Origin: Bacteroidales bacterium
GTDB lineage: Bacteria > Bacteroidota > Bacteroidia > Bacteroidales > F082
Direction of reading: 5' to 3'
DNA length: 34,199 bases
Assembly (NCBI GenBank): GCA_018400955.1
Contig: JAGYLH010000036.1
Span: 1 to 34,199, forward strand
This document shows, one piece after another, positions 6,993 through 15,733 of the stretch (within the stretch, counting starts at the first letter, position 1; each line of letters starts with the position of its first letter). The position numbers were made by a program, and so were the translations under genes. Below the pieces are notes generated by a model. The model searched no databases. It was given only the letters and a program-made list of their open reading frames with translations, and was not told the DNA's origin.

Positions 6993-8639
6993 ATGATTAG
7001 CAGAACATTACAAATTGGCTCTTTACTGATGGTCATGGTGTTGGCCATGTCCTCGTGCCAGACAGGCGAGCCCGAACAAACCGAAATCACCCCCATGGAA
7101 CAACTCGTGAGCAAATATGTGCAGGTGCCGCTTACGGCTGATATCTCGCACCTGAGTGCCAATGAAAAAGAAATGTTGAAACTTCTTTTTCAGGCAGCTG
7201 ACATCATGGATGATATTTTCTGGACACAGAACATCGGTGAAAAGGAAGCCTTTTTAGCCGGTATTGAAGACCCTGCTGCCAGGCAGTTTGCCAAAATCAA
7301 CTATGGCCCCTGGGACCAACTGGACAACCAGAAGCCTTTTCTGGATGGGTATGGCCCTAAAACACCCGGCGCACAATTTTATCCGGCCGATATGACCGCC
7401 GAAGAATTTGATGCTTTTGACAACCCTGACAAAACCAGTCAATATACCCTGATAAAGCGAGATGAAAACGGGGCTTTAAAGGCGGTTTGGTACCACGAGG
7501 CCTATGCAGGTCAGATTGAGGAAGCCGCTAGACTGTTGCTTCAGGCGGCCGAATTGGCCGGTGATCAAGAATTTGCTTACTATCTTCGGCTGCGCGCCCA
7601 AGCCCTGCTCACCGACGACTACCTGGAAAGCGATATGGCCTGGATGGATATTCGCAACAACCATGTGGACTTTGTAGTAGGCCCAATTGAAAACTACCTC
7701 GACAGCCGATATGGCTACAAAGCCGCTCATGAAGCTTTTATCCTGATTAAAGATATTGCCTGGAGCGACAGGCTTTCGCGTTATGCCGAATTTTTGCCCG
7801 AGCTGCAAACCAAATTGCCCGTAGCTGACATATACAAAAAAGAAGTGCCCGGCTCCGATGCCGACCTCAATGCCTATGATGCCATTTATTATGCCGGCGA
7901 TTGCAATATGGCCAGCAAAACCATCGCCATCAACCTGCCCAATGATGAGCGCGTGCACCTGGAAAAAGGCACCCGCAAATTGCAGTTGAAGAACAGCATG
8001 AAAGCCAAATTTGACAATATATTGATCCCCATCTCCGAAATGCTTATTAGCCCCGAGCAGCGTCAGTATATTACTTTTGATGCCTTTTTCAGCAATACCA
8101 TGTTCCACGAAGTGGCACACGGCATGGGCATTAAAAATACCATCGATGGAAGCTCAACGGTTCGCAACGCCCTGCGTGAGCAATACTCGCCTGTTGAAGA
8201 GGTCAAAGCTGATATTTTGGGCTTGTTTTTGGTAACCCAATTGTCCAATATGGGCGAATGGACCGACACAGAACTCATGGAAAACTACGTAACCTTTATG
8301 GCCGGCTTTTTCCGTTCGGTAAGGTTTGGGGCAGCCAGCGCACATGGCAAGGCCAATATGCTCGCCTTTAACTTTTTCCTTGAAAAGGGCGCTTTCACAC
8401 GCCACGATGACGGTACGTATGCCATCGACATGGAGAAAATGCAGGAAGCAGCCCGTGAGCTAACCGAAAAAGTTATTGTAGCACAAGGTAATGGCGATTA
8501 TGAAGGCGTAAAAGCCTGGGTTGCCAGCGAAAGTGTTATCAAACCCCAATTGCAGGCCGATCTCGACCGTTTGTCGGAAGCCGGTATTCCCGTTGATATC
8601 TATTTTGAAATGGGCCCGCATATGGTTGGCCTCGAATAG
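6993..8639 (+). CDS. M49-like (dipeptidyl peptidase III type) zinc metallopeptidase lipoprotein
   Basis: A 548-aa exported protein with an N-terminal lipoprotein signal ending at MSSC (residues 17-20). The zinc site is H372-E373-V-A-H376 followed 26 residues later by E402-E403-V-K-A-D407 (EEVKAD), the spacing and second motif expected for family M49, which releases dipeptides from peptide N-termini. The first motif is the pentapeptide HExxH, not the hexapeptide HExxGH of most DPP III enzymes; pentapeptide forms are known in some bacterial members. The length is shorter than eukaryotic DPP III (about 700 aa) but usual for Bacteroidota homologues. A weak -7-like box (TAATTTCG, 6958-6965) precedes it. 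It converges with the next gene, leaving only five bases. Confidence 0.85.
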   Translation: MISRTLQIGSLLMVMVLAMSSCQTGEPEQTEITPMEQLVSKYVQVPLTADISHLSANEKEMLKLLFQAADIMDDIFWTQNIGEKEAFLAGIEDPAARQFAKINYGPWDQLDNQKPFLDGYGPKTPGAQFYPADMTAEEFDAFDNPDKTSQYTLIKRDENGALKAVWYHEAYAGQIEEAARLLLQAAELAGDQEFAYYLRLRAQALLTDDYLESDMAWMDIRNNHVDFVVGPIENYLDSRYGYKAAHEAFILIKDIAWSDRLSRYAEFLPELQTKLPVADIYKKEVPGSDADLNAYDAIYYAGDCNMASKTIAINLPNDERVHLEKGTRKLQLKNSMKAKFDNILIPISEMLISPEQRQYITFDAFFSNTMFHEVAHGMGIKNTIDGSSTVRNALREQYSPVEEVKADILGLFLVTQLSNMGEWTDTELMENYVTFMAGFFRSVRFGAASAHGKANMLAFNFFLEKGAFTRHDDGTYAIDMEKMQEAARELTEKVIVAQGNGDYEGVKAWVASESVIKPQLQADLDRLSEAGIPVDIYFEMGPHMVGLE

Positions 8640-8644
8640 CTTTC

Positions 8645-9070
8645 TCAGCGCAATTGGTTGGCATGGCGCGAAAGCAGTTTCCATGCATCATTTTGCAATA
8701 CATACACTTCAGTAAAATATAGCCGAACCTCAAAAGCTGTTTTATTGATTATTCCTATAAACAAGCCTTCACCTGTCACCAGGGCGGTGGAGTCGATCAG
8801 GCGTACCCGTAGGCTGTCAGTTTCGACAGATATATAGGTTAATGCCCCGCTTTGGTTGTTCTGAAGCATTTCATCCTTTGTTTCAACCAGGCCGTTGGAG
8901 TGGACATACAGCAGTTCGTCATGCAAAAGCATCTGCAGCGAATCGGTTTGCTTGTTGATGAGCCAGTCGAATTTACGCAACGACAAATCGGCAATGGTTT
9001 GCTGAGGTGTATTTTGGGCCATAGCCCCAATGCTGAATAGCAGCAATGCGAGTACAAAGTATTTTTTCAT
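8645..9070 (-). CDS. Secreted NTF2-like (SnoaL/DUF4440 type) protein
   Basis: A 141-aa protein starting at the Met of MKKYFVLALLLFSIGAMAQ, a clean signal peptide cleaved after AMA; the upstream Met at 9085 would only add MIAPF. The body (DLSLRKFDWLINKQTDSLQMLLHDELLYVHSNG...TKDEML...VRLYFTEVYVLQNDAWKLLSRHANQLR) has the alpha+beta pattern and the closing W-K-L-L-S-R-H-A/T motif of NTF2-like proteins of the DUF4440 kind. Many such proteins are binding domains with no known reaction. It lies 15 bases after the sensor-kinase gene on the same strand and is likely in its operon. Confidence 0.85.
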   Translation of the reverse strand: MKKYFVLALLLFSIGAMAQNTPQQTIADLSLRKFDWLINKQTDSLQMLLHDELLYVHSNGLVETKDEMLQNNQSGALTYISVETDSLRVRLIDSTALVTGEGLFIGIINKTAFEVRLYFTEVYVLQNDAWKLLSRHANQLR

Positions 9071-9085
9071 GAAAGGTGCAATCAA

Positions 9086-10606
9086 TTAACGGCTCATTTT
9101 GAGCACAATTCTAAATGTAGTTCCTTCGCCTGGCAGGGAGCTTTTTACAAATATTTTGCCCTTGTGGTAATCACGTATGATACGCTTGGCGAGCGAAAGA
9201 CCTAAACCCCAACCGCGTTTCTTGCTGGTGTAGCCGGGGTTGAAAACAGTTTTAAACTGTGATTTTGGCATGCCTTTGCCTGTATCGATCAAGTCGATCA
9301 AAACATTTCCGTTTTCACGCTTCATTTGAATTTGAATCGTACCATGGCCGCTCATGGCATCGATGGAATTTTTGCAAAGGTTCTCGAGCACCCACATAAA
9401 AAGAGGAGCATTCAGGGGTACCAAAAGTTCTTTGTCGGCCGGTGGATCGAATTTGTATGTAATCTTTTTGGAAGTACGGGGCCTAAGGTATCCTAGTGTT
9501 TCTTGGATTATCTCAACAATATCCATTACTTCCAGCTTGGCTGGCGAACCAATTTTTGAGAACCTTTCCGTGATGTTTTCCAGGCGCTCAATGTCCTTTT
9601 CCATTTCCGAAACGGCCTGGCTTTGTTGTTGGCTTTGCTCCTCCATTTTGAGCAATTCAATCCAGGCCATCATGGACGAAAGTGGCGTGCCTATTTGGTG
9701 GGCGGTTTCTTTGGCCATGCCGGCCCACACCTGATTTTGCTCTGCTTTGCGCGCATAGCTGAAGAGCAGGTAGGCAATGGTAAGGAAAAGGGCAATAATA
9801 AGTATTTGCACCAAGGGGAAGAAACGCATATTCATCAATAAATCAGAGCTTTTGTAATGAATATAACTGGTGCCCTGATCAATAAACCTCACCTGAATTG
9901 GCCTGTTTTGGGAGGCCATTATCCTGATTTGTTGATCTACAAAATCTGGGTCGGCCATGCGTTGGGCATTGAGGTTGCCAAACTGAAGTACATTTTGTCG
10001 GGTACTATCAGTAATAATTACCGGTACGCTTGCTGCGTTTATGGCCACTTCGGTCATAAAAGAACTAACAAGGTCGTCGAGTACACGTTTGAGTTCTGTG
10101 AAAATAATGGATTCCCGGTAGTAGAGGTATTGCTTAATTTCGGGCGTAAGTGATATGGTGATGGGTTCGTAAATAAGAAAGTCTTGCCTTACTTTTCCTT
10201 TGAGGACAGTAATGCTGTCGTGCTGCGGCTCAAGATTTGCCTTGAGCCTTACAACATGATCCTGATCGGTGATGATAACCGGGATGCTGGTGTTGTTTTG
10301 GATCATTTCGAGGTAAAAACTCAGGTCCTCCTCCCCAGTGCCTTCAAGCATATGCTTGTAGGCTTTGGCCAGTAATTCAACGCGTTGCCTTTCCTGAATT
10401 CTTACATCATGAAAAAAGGACTCGGTATAATTCATCAGGCTGGCGCGCCTTTGCACCGCATCGGCCCACACCCTGATCTGGTCGCGTTCCTGCTTTGCAA
10501 ATTCACTAACCAACACATTGGTATAATAAACAGAAGCACTGATTATCACCAGTGCCAGCACTGCCAGGAAAATTTTCCACTTTTTTTTGCGTGTATAAAG
10601 GTTCAC
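9086..10606 (-). CDS. Membrane sensor histidine kinase
   Basis: A 506-aa kinase. Residues 12-30 form a first membrane helix, followed by an extracytoplasmic sensor region to about residue 265, a second helix (QILIIALFLTIAYLLFSYA) and then the catalytic core. The phospho-acceptor is H303 in AKETAHQIGTPLSSM, followed by the N box (ENLCKNSIDAMSG), G1 (DTGKGMP) and G2 (GWGLGLSLAKRII). There is no receiver domain and no response regulator next to it, so the partner must be elsewhere. It lies between an Omp85-type barrel gene (54 bases upstream) and an NTF2-like secreted protein (15 bases downstream), all on the minus strand. Confidence 0.95.
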   Translation of the reverse strand: MNLYTRKKKWKIFLAVLALVIISASVYYTNVLVSEFAKQERDQIRVWADAVQRRASLMNYTESFFHDVRIQERQRVELLAKAYKHMLEGTGEEDLSFYLEMIQNNTSIPVIITDQDHVVRLKANLEPQHDSITVLKGKVRQDFLIYEPITISLTPEIKQYLYYRESIIFTELKRVLDDLVSSFMTEVAINAASVPVIITDSTRQNVLQFGNLNAQRMADPDFVDQQIRIMASQNRPIQVRFIDQGTSYIHYKSSDLLMNMRFFPLVQILIIALFLTIAYLLFSYARKAEQNQVWAGMAKETAHQIGTPLSSMMAWIELLKMEEQSQQQSQAVSEMEKDIERLENITERFSKIGSPAKLEVMDIVEIIQETLGYLRPRTSKKITYKFDPPADKELLVPLNAPLFMWVLENLCKNSIDAMSGHGTIQIQMKRENGNVLIDLIDTGKGMPKSQFKTVFNPGYTSKKRGWGLGLSLAKRIIRDYHKGKIFVKSSLPGEGTTFRIVLKMSR

Positions 10607-10660
10607 CCTGTTGGTTTTTCTGATTTAACGTCTGATAGGGTGTAAAAGTATTAAAATGGG

Positions 10661-12016
10661 CTAAAACAAATAATTTAACCCAATATAAATACCGCCTTTG
10701 CCATCTTGGTCATTAAAAGTGCGGCCATAATCCGCCGAAATAATAAAGTTCTCGTTCATAACGATTTTCAAGCCCGTTCCGGCCGTAAAGTGCAGTTTCT
10801 CCGCCCCGAAATTAAAATAATTATTTTGGTCAGCAGCCGGCACATTGGCTTTTACCAGGTCTTCTATATCAGTAGGCGATACAATCTGGCCCATGTCAAC
10901 AAAGGGGTTCAGGCCAATGTAGATGTTTTGGTTGAGCAAACGGAAACGCACCATTTTCCACCTGAATTCGGCATTGGCATACACAAAATCGTCGCCGACA
11001 ACACGGTTGCGAAGAACGCCCCTGAGTGTGCGCTGACCGCCCAGGCCTTCGGAAAAGGCGCCCCTGAGTAAGGTTGTAATAACGAGCGGTTGTGCATAAA
11101 AAGGAACCTTTGTGCCCAAATTGCTTTGGTATGAAAGGCGATAAACAAACGAAAGCTTGTCAGGAACAAGGGTAAAATACTGCCTGTGGGTAATACTAAG
11201 GCGCATGAAACCCTTATCCATACTTGATAATGGTTTTGGGGCTGCATAAATCAGCACGTCGGTCCAGATGCCCTTCATGGGATTGGGTTGAAAATCGCGT
11301 GTGTCGTAAACCAAACCGGCTTTGAGGCCAACAAAGCTGCCGCCATTTACTTCTGATTGCGGAATCAGGCCCCAGTTGATATAGTTTTCAAATAGTCCGG
11401 GAACATCTACCGGATAAGGTAGTTTTTTATCCTCGTCCTGGCCTTTGTTCAGGCGGTCAACATCAACCGATCCCACCTCAAAATTAAAAAATTCAATGCC
11501 TGTTGCCCACCTCAGGTTTTCTATAGGCAAAGCCCCGCTGAGGTCGAGCTGGGTGCGGAACATATTGCGTTCGTGCTTGTAGAACATACGGCTGAAGTAA
11601 TCAGGATGCGTATCATCTTCCCATGTGGGTTGGTACATCGACTCATATCCATTAAATCCATAAAAATCAGCGGCTTGCTCCGGAATATAACTCATATCGA
11701 AGCTGGTCCTGATGCCCGGGATCAACATATCGCTGTCGTAATTAAAACGGTAAAGGCCACTTCCCTTGGTAAAGCGCGAAACTTCGAAATAGAGCGAATG
11801 GTTATAGGTGGGATAACGGCTCCCATCGCCATAATGAAACAGGTTGACCAGGGCTCCGTACTGGAATCCCAGGTCGCTGCTGAATGAAACAGCTGGTAGG
11901 GCGCCAAAATTCCAACCGGTTTTTGCATCCGATTTTGTAGGTTCTTCTTCGTTTGCAAGCAGCAAAGTACTGGATAATAATATGGCCAGGGCCAATAAGA
12001 TGGTTTTGGTTCTCAT
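10661..12016 (-). CDS. Omp85/BamA-TamA family outer-membrane barrel without POTRA domains
   Basis: A 451-aa protein starting at MRTKTILLALAILLSSTLLLA (signal peptide, cleaved near LLA-NEE). I prefer 12016 to the upstream Met at 12076, which lies before the signal. The mature part goes straight into barrel strands (FSSDLGFQYGALVNLFHYGDG) and includes the Omp85 motif region GGQRTLRGVLRNRVVGDDF near residue 350 and a terminal aromatic F (YIGLNYLF). No POTRA repeats are visible, unlike true BamA. This short form is common in Bacteroidota; its cargo is unknown. First gene of the minus-strand group with the histidine kinase. Confidence 0.88.
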   Translation of the reverse strand: MRTKTILLALAILLSSTLLLANEEEPTKSDAKTGWNFGALPAVSFSSDLGFQYGALVNLFHYGDGSRYPTYNHSLYFEVSRFTKGSGLYRFNYDSDMLIPGIRTSFDMSYIPEQAADFYGFNGYESMYQPTWEDDTHPDYFSRMFYKHERNMFRTQLDLSGALPIENLRWATGIEFFNFEVGSVDVDRLNKGQDEDKKLPYPVDVPGLFENYINWGLIPQSEVNGGSFVGLKAGLVYDTRDFQPNPMKGIWTDVLIYAAPKPLSSMDKGFMRLSITHRQYFTLVPDKLSFVYRLSYQSNLGTKVPFYAQPLVITTLLRGAFSEGLGGQRTLRGVLRNRVVGDDFVYANAEFRWKMVRFRLLNQNIYIGLNPFVDMGQIVSPTDIEDLVKANVPAADQNNYFNFGAEKLHFTAGTGLKIVMNENFIISADYGRTFNDQDGKGGIYIGLNYLF

Positions 12017-12239
12017 GGTGTGTTGATTTTGTAGCAGCCAAATTAACAAGATTTCCTTTATCTCCCCCAAAAACAATTTGGCTTTTTTTTGGAAGTGGTG
12101 TAAAATGGGTGTTTTGTGGGGGTAAAGTGGGTGCTTTGTGCAATGGAAAAATTCGTTTCTTGATGAAATTGGTTGGAAGGTTTTTTGGTGATTTTGGGTT
12201 ATATGACGGTTTTGTGGATTTAGAGGATTTGTTTATTTG

Positions 12240-12375
12240 TTGCCCCCATACCCCCGAAATCGGGGGCTTCGACCTGGTTCAAATAGAAGTATTGGTTTGG
12301 TTTGGGGATCCATATTTCACCATTTGTTCACACTTAGCCGCGATGAAGCCCACAATTTCGGGGGTATGGGGGCAA
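12240..12375. repeat. REPIN-like or MITE-like element with 31-nt inverted ends
   Basis: The left arm 12240-12270 and right arm 12345-12375 are inverted copies over 31 bases with two mismatches; the outer 21 bases are perfect (TTGCCCCCATACCCCCGAAAT and its complement). The arms flank 74 bases. The left arm also holds its own hairpin, CCCCCGA-AA-TCGGGGG at 12251-12266. Paired, inverted, hairpin-forming G/C-run sequences in an intergenic region match the architecture of REP doublets. No coding capacity is present; mobility would depend on a transposase elsewhere. Confidence 0.65.
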
Positions 12376-12497
12376 TAGTCCGCGCTTCGCAAAAAACCCA
12401 AACTTCGCTCAAACACCCCTTCTTTTCATACCAAAATACGAACCATCAGAATTTTAAATAAAACCCCAGCTACTTCTTTTCGAATAACTAACGACCT

Positions 12498-12505
12498 TAC
12501 TTTTG
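12498..12505 (+). promoter_or_regulatory. -7 promoter box of the tRNA-like gene
   Basis: TACTTTTG, a perfect TAnnTTTG, ends 18 bases before the first base of the tRNA-like acceptor stem. Placement like this is common before Bacteroidota tRNA genes and suggests that the element is transcribed. The -33 element is weak. Confidence 0.5.
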
Positions 12506-12523
12506 CAAAGTTTTTATACTATC

Positions 12524-12602
12524 GCCTTCTTAGCTCAGTTGTTAGAGTCCGCCACCCGGCGGATTAATGAGCAGGTCGCGGGTTCGAGTCCCGTGGAAGG
12601 CT
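12524..12602 (+). tRNA. Atypical tRNA-like gene or tRNA pseudogene with disrupted anticodon arm
   Basis: The acceptor stem is complete (GCCTTCT pairs with GGAAGGC, one G-T), the D arm is present (GCTC/GAGT) and the T arm is textbook (GCGGG-TTCGAGT-CCCGT). The D loop reads AGTTGTTA, lacking the second of the two conserved Gs. Between the D and T arms there are 29 bases rather than about 23, and no 5-bp stem with 7-base loop can be formed; instead TCCGCC-ACCC-GGCGGA makes a hairpin with a 4-base loop, followed by ATTAATGAGC. The TGAGC before AGGTC looks like the 3' half of an ordinary anticodon stem. No anticodon can be assigned. The length is 79 rather than 73 bases to the discriminator. No CCA is encoded. 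Confidence 0.5.
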
Positions 12603-12604
12603 CA

Positions 12605-12629
12605 AAAAGATAACCAATTCTTATCTTTT
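12605..12629 (+). terminator. AT-rich stem-loop after the tRNA-like gene
   Basis: AAAAGATAA pairs perfectly with TTATCTTTT around a 7-base loop, beginning three bases after the tRNA-like sequence and ending in a T-rich strand. The stem has few GC pairs, so termination would be weak, but the position fits. Confidence 0.4.
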
Positions 12630-12685
12630 CCTGAAAAAGGCATTTATCTGTCTTTTTTCTATTTTCGCTTACCAAATTATACCCT

Positions 12686-14040
12686 ATGAAACCCATCAAC
12701 CGCAGAGATTTTATCCGCACCACTTCCTGGCCGGTGCTGCCTTTTCCGTATTGCCTTCAAAAAGTTGTTTTTGGCAAATCCAATAGCAAGCTCCGGCTTG
12801 GCTTTATTGGTACCGGCCTGCGCGGGCAGGGACTGCTCAGTCTGGCCCTTAAGCGCGATGATACCGAGGTGCCTGCCATTTGCGACATACAGCAAGTAAT
12901 GCTTGATGGTGCCTTGCGACAGTTCGACAAGGCCGAAAAGCCCCATCCCACAATTTATGATGCGGGCGATTTCGCTTATCGCGAACTGCTTGCGCGCGAA
13001 GATATTGATGCTGTTATTATTGCAACACCCTGGCGTTGGCACTTCAAATGGCTATGGATGCATTGGATGCAGGCAAACATGTGGGTTGCGAGGTAATTAT
13101 GGCAACCACCCTGCAGGAACATTGGGACGTGGTGCACAAAGCTGAACAAACCGGTCTGCAATATATGATGCTCGAAAATGTTTGCTACCGCCGCGATGTA
13201 CTTGCTGTATTGAATATGGTTCGTGAAGGAATTTTCGGCGAGTTGATTCACCTGCAGGGAGGCTACCAACACGACCTGCGCGATGTGAAATTCAACAACG
13301 GGAAACAGCCTTATGGCGGAGGTGTGGAATTTGGCGAAAAAGGCTTTTCGGAGGCACAATGGCGCACCGAACATTCCGTTCACCGCAATGGCGACCTGTA
13401 TCCCACACATGGCATAGGGCCTCTTTCAAAAATGCTGGACATCCATTTAGGCAATCGCTTTACCAGCCTGGTATCCTATGCCTCAAAAGCACGGGGTTTG
13501 CATGAGCATATTGTAAAACATGGGGGTCTTGACCACCCGAATGCCAAAATAGATTTTAAGCTGGGCGATGTGGTTACCACCATGATCAATACAGCAAAGG
13601 GCGAAACTGTGCTGTTGCAGCACGATACCAACTTGCCAAGGCCTTATTCATTAGGGTTCAGGGTACAGGGCACCAATGGTTTATGGATGGACATCAACAA
13701 ATCCATTTACGTGGAAGGTGAAAGCGAATCACACCGTTGGGAAGATGCCGCCCCCTGGCTCAAGCGTTTTGACCATCCTTTATGGCAAAAATATGGTGAT
13801 GATGCCCGCGGGGCAGGTCATGGGGGCATGGACTTTTTTGTTATGCATGCCTTTATCGAAGCCATCAAACGCGGAGAGCCAACACCCATTAGCGTTTATG
13901 ATTCAGCAGCCTGGAGTGTGATTACTCCCTTATCAGAACAATCCATCGCCCTGGGCGGCCAATCGGTTGATTTTCCTGATTTTACGATGGGGAAATATGA
14001 ACATGGCAAAAGGATTTTTGGGTTGGATGACCGATATTAG
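12686..14040 (+). CDS. GH109-family glycosidase (Gfo/Idh/MocA fold), one frameshift
   Basis: NAD-dependent exo-glycosidase of the alpha-N-acetylgalactosaminidase family. The N-terminus has a Tat signal (NRRDFIRTT, residues 5-13) and the dinucleotide motif GFIGTGLRGQG near residue 39. The sequence then follows GH109 closely: DTEVPAICDI, DIDAVIIATPW, DAGKHVGCEV, LENVCYRRDV, GGYQHDLRDV, RTEHSVHRNGDLYPTHGIGP, DVVTTMINT, GFRVQGTNGLWMD, GAGHGGMDFFVM, LSEQSIALGG. The reading frame changes once near 13044 (CAC TTC AAA should read H-L-Q-M-A-M-D), so the gene appears as two overlapping open frames, 12686-13096 and 13036-14040; one missing base restores a 452-residue protein of normal length. Exported, probably acting on amino-sugar glycans. 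Confidence 0.88.
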
Positions 14041-14180
14041 TCTGAGATTTATTTTAATAATACACTTGAAAAACACCCTCAAGCTGGTTACTGCTGACAA
14101 AATTCAAGGCGTGTGCAACCATTTGTACCTTGCGAGGTCTATAATTTCCATAAATTTGCATACCATGAAAAACGATTAAT

Positions 14181-15725
14181 ATGCCCATATTAGGATCAAT
14201 TATCAAAAAAGCTTATGAACTCCGCAATGCACCTGTGGAGTTCAGGCAAAAGCGCCTCAACCCCCGGGCGGCACAAAAGAAGCAACTAATCCACCTGATG
14301 CGAAGGGCACAATTCACTGCTTTTGGGGAGCATTTTAATTTTGATGAAATACTATCCGATCAGGACGTGCTTAAGTCGTTTAAGGAAAAAGTACCCGTTT
14401 CTGATTACAACAGCATGTACAAAAACTGGTGGTACAGGGCACTCAATGGCGAAGCCTATGTGAGTTGGCCAGGCCGCGTTAAATACTTTGCACTTAGCTC
14501 GGGCACTTCCGAATCGTCGAGCAAACATATTCCGGTTACAGCCGAGATGCTGTCTTCTATAAAAAGGGCAAGTGTGCGTCAACTGGTTTCGGCTTCAAAA
14601 TACAAATTCCCGGTTCAGTTTTACGAAAAAGGGATTTTAATGATTGGAGGAAGCACCCATTTGCAATTTAATGGCACCTATTATGCCGGTGACCTTTCGG
14701 GCATAACCACCGCCAATATTCCTTTTTGGTTCCAACATTTTTACAAACCCGGCAAGCGCATTTCAAAAGCCCCTGACTGGGAAACCAAATTGCGCGATAT
14801 GGTGCTTAAGGCACCAAGCTGGGATATCGGCGTTATTGTAGGCGTGCCTGCGTGGGTGCAAATTCTTATCGAGCGCATCATTAAAACCTACAAGGTGAAA
14901 ACCATACACGATATCTGGCCCAACCTTACGGTATATGTGCATAGCGGGGTTTCCTTTGCACCTTATGTGAAAACTTTTGAAAAACTGTTTGGCAAGCCTA
15001 TGTTGTATTCCGAAAGCTATCTGGCCTCTGAAGGGTATATAGCCTATCAAAACGGTTTCGAAACCAAAACAATGCAATTGATTGTGGACAATGGCATTTA
15101 CTATGAATTCATCCCTTTTAATGACGCCAACTTTGACAGCGAAGGCAATATGGTTGAAAATCCGCAAACGCTTACTTTGGAAGAGGTGGAAGACAATAAG
15201 GAATATGCCTTGCTGATGTCAACCAATGCCGGTGCCTGGCGTTACCTGATTGGTGACACCATAAAATTTACCAATACCGAACGTTGCGAAATTGTAATTA
15301 CCGGACGTACAAAACACTACCTAAGTATATGTGGCGAGCACCTCTCACAGGAAAACATGAACCGTGCCGTTGAAATGCTACAGGAAGAGTTAGATATTGA
15401 AGTTCCAGAATTTACGGTTACCGGTATCCGCTACGAATCATTATTTGCCCACAAATGGTATTTGGGCACCGACAATAAAATTGACCCAGAGTTGGCTGCC
15501 AAAAAAATAGATGAGTACCTGTGCCAACTCAACGATGATTATATGGTAGAACGCCTGGAAGCCATAAAAGATGTTTTCGTGGAGGTGCTTCCTGTAAAAA
15601 CTTTTTATGATTATATGAAAGAGCTTGGCAAAGAGGGGAGTGCAAACAAATTTCCGCGTGTTATCAAAGGTCAGCGCCATGACGACTGGGAAGCCTGGCT
15701 TCGCAAAAGAAACAATACAAACTAA
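14181..15725 (+). CDS. GH3 auxin-responsive promoter family protein (acyl-adenylating type)
   Basis: A 514-aa member of the GH3 branch of adenylate-forming enzymes. Plant relatives join amino acids to acyl hormones; bacterial members have no agreed substrate. Visible signatures are the ATP-binding loop ALSSGTSESSSKHIPVT (near residue 108), YSESYLASEGYIAYQ (near 280), the adenylate motif WRYLIGDTIKFT (near 355) and the C-terminal hinge GRTKHYLSICGEHLSQENMNRAV. The length matches bacterial homologues (about 500-515 aa). No signal peptide, so cytoplasmic. The next gene begins within 10-15 bases, so the two are probably co-transcribed. Sure of family, not of reaction. Confidence 0.9.
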   Translation: MPILGSIIKKAYELRNAPVEFRQKRLNPRAAQKKQLIHLMRRAQFTAFGEHFNFDEILSDQDVLKSFKEKVPVSDYNSMYKNWWYRALNGEAYVSWPGRVKYFALSSGTSESSSKHIPVTAEMLSSIKRASVRQLVSASKYKFPVQFYEKGILMIGGSTHLQFNGTYYAGDLSGITTANIPFWFQHFYKPGKRISKAPDWETKLRDMVLKAPSWDIGVIVGVPAWVQILIERIIKTYKVKTIHDIWPNLTVYVHSGVSFAPYVKTFEKLFGKPMLYSESYLASEGYIAYQNGFETKTMQLIVDNGIYYEFIPFNDANFDSEGNMVENPQTLTLEEVEDNKEYALLMSTNAGAWRYLIGDTIKFTNTERCEIVITGRTKHYLSICGEHLSQENMNRAVEMLQEELDIEVPEFTVTGIRYESLFAHKWYLGTDNKIDPELAAKKIDEYLCQLNDDYMVERLEAIKDVFVEVLPVKTFYDYMKELGKEGSANKFPRVIKGQRHDDWEAWLRKRNNTN

Positions 15726-15733
15726 ATTACTTT

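Larger units (their letters stand above)
12017..12523. other. 507-base non-coding region
   Basis: No credible gene on either strand; short open frames here have poor composition and cross the inverted repeat. It contains the REPIN-like element (12240-12375) and the promoter of the tRNA-like gene. The first 120 bases (12060-12220) are rich in G/T runs. Confidence 0.6.

Noticed and set aside
7476..8120. 214-codon minus-strand open frame inside the M49-like gene
   Set aside because: Antisense shadow; composition is Gly/Ile/Phe-rich as expected from reversed codons and it crosses the zinc-site codons.
12240..12375. CRISPR array or IS end
   Set aside because: Only two arms in inverted orientation, no regular spacers and no transposase frame between them.
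12535..12723. Minus-strand open frame ending in STGLEPATCSLIRR
   Set aside because: This peptide is the antisense reading of the tRNA-like T arm and D arm; it is a known artefact of translating tRNA sequences.
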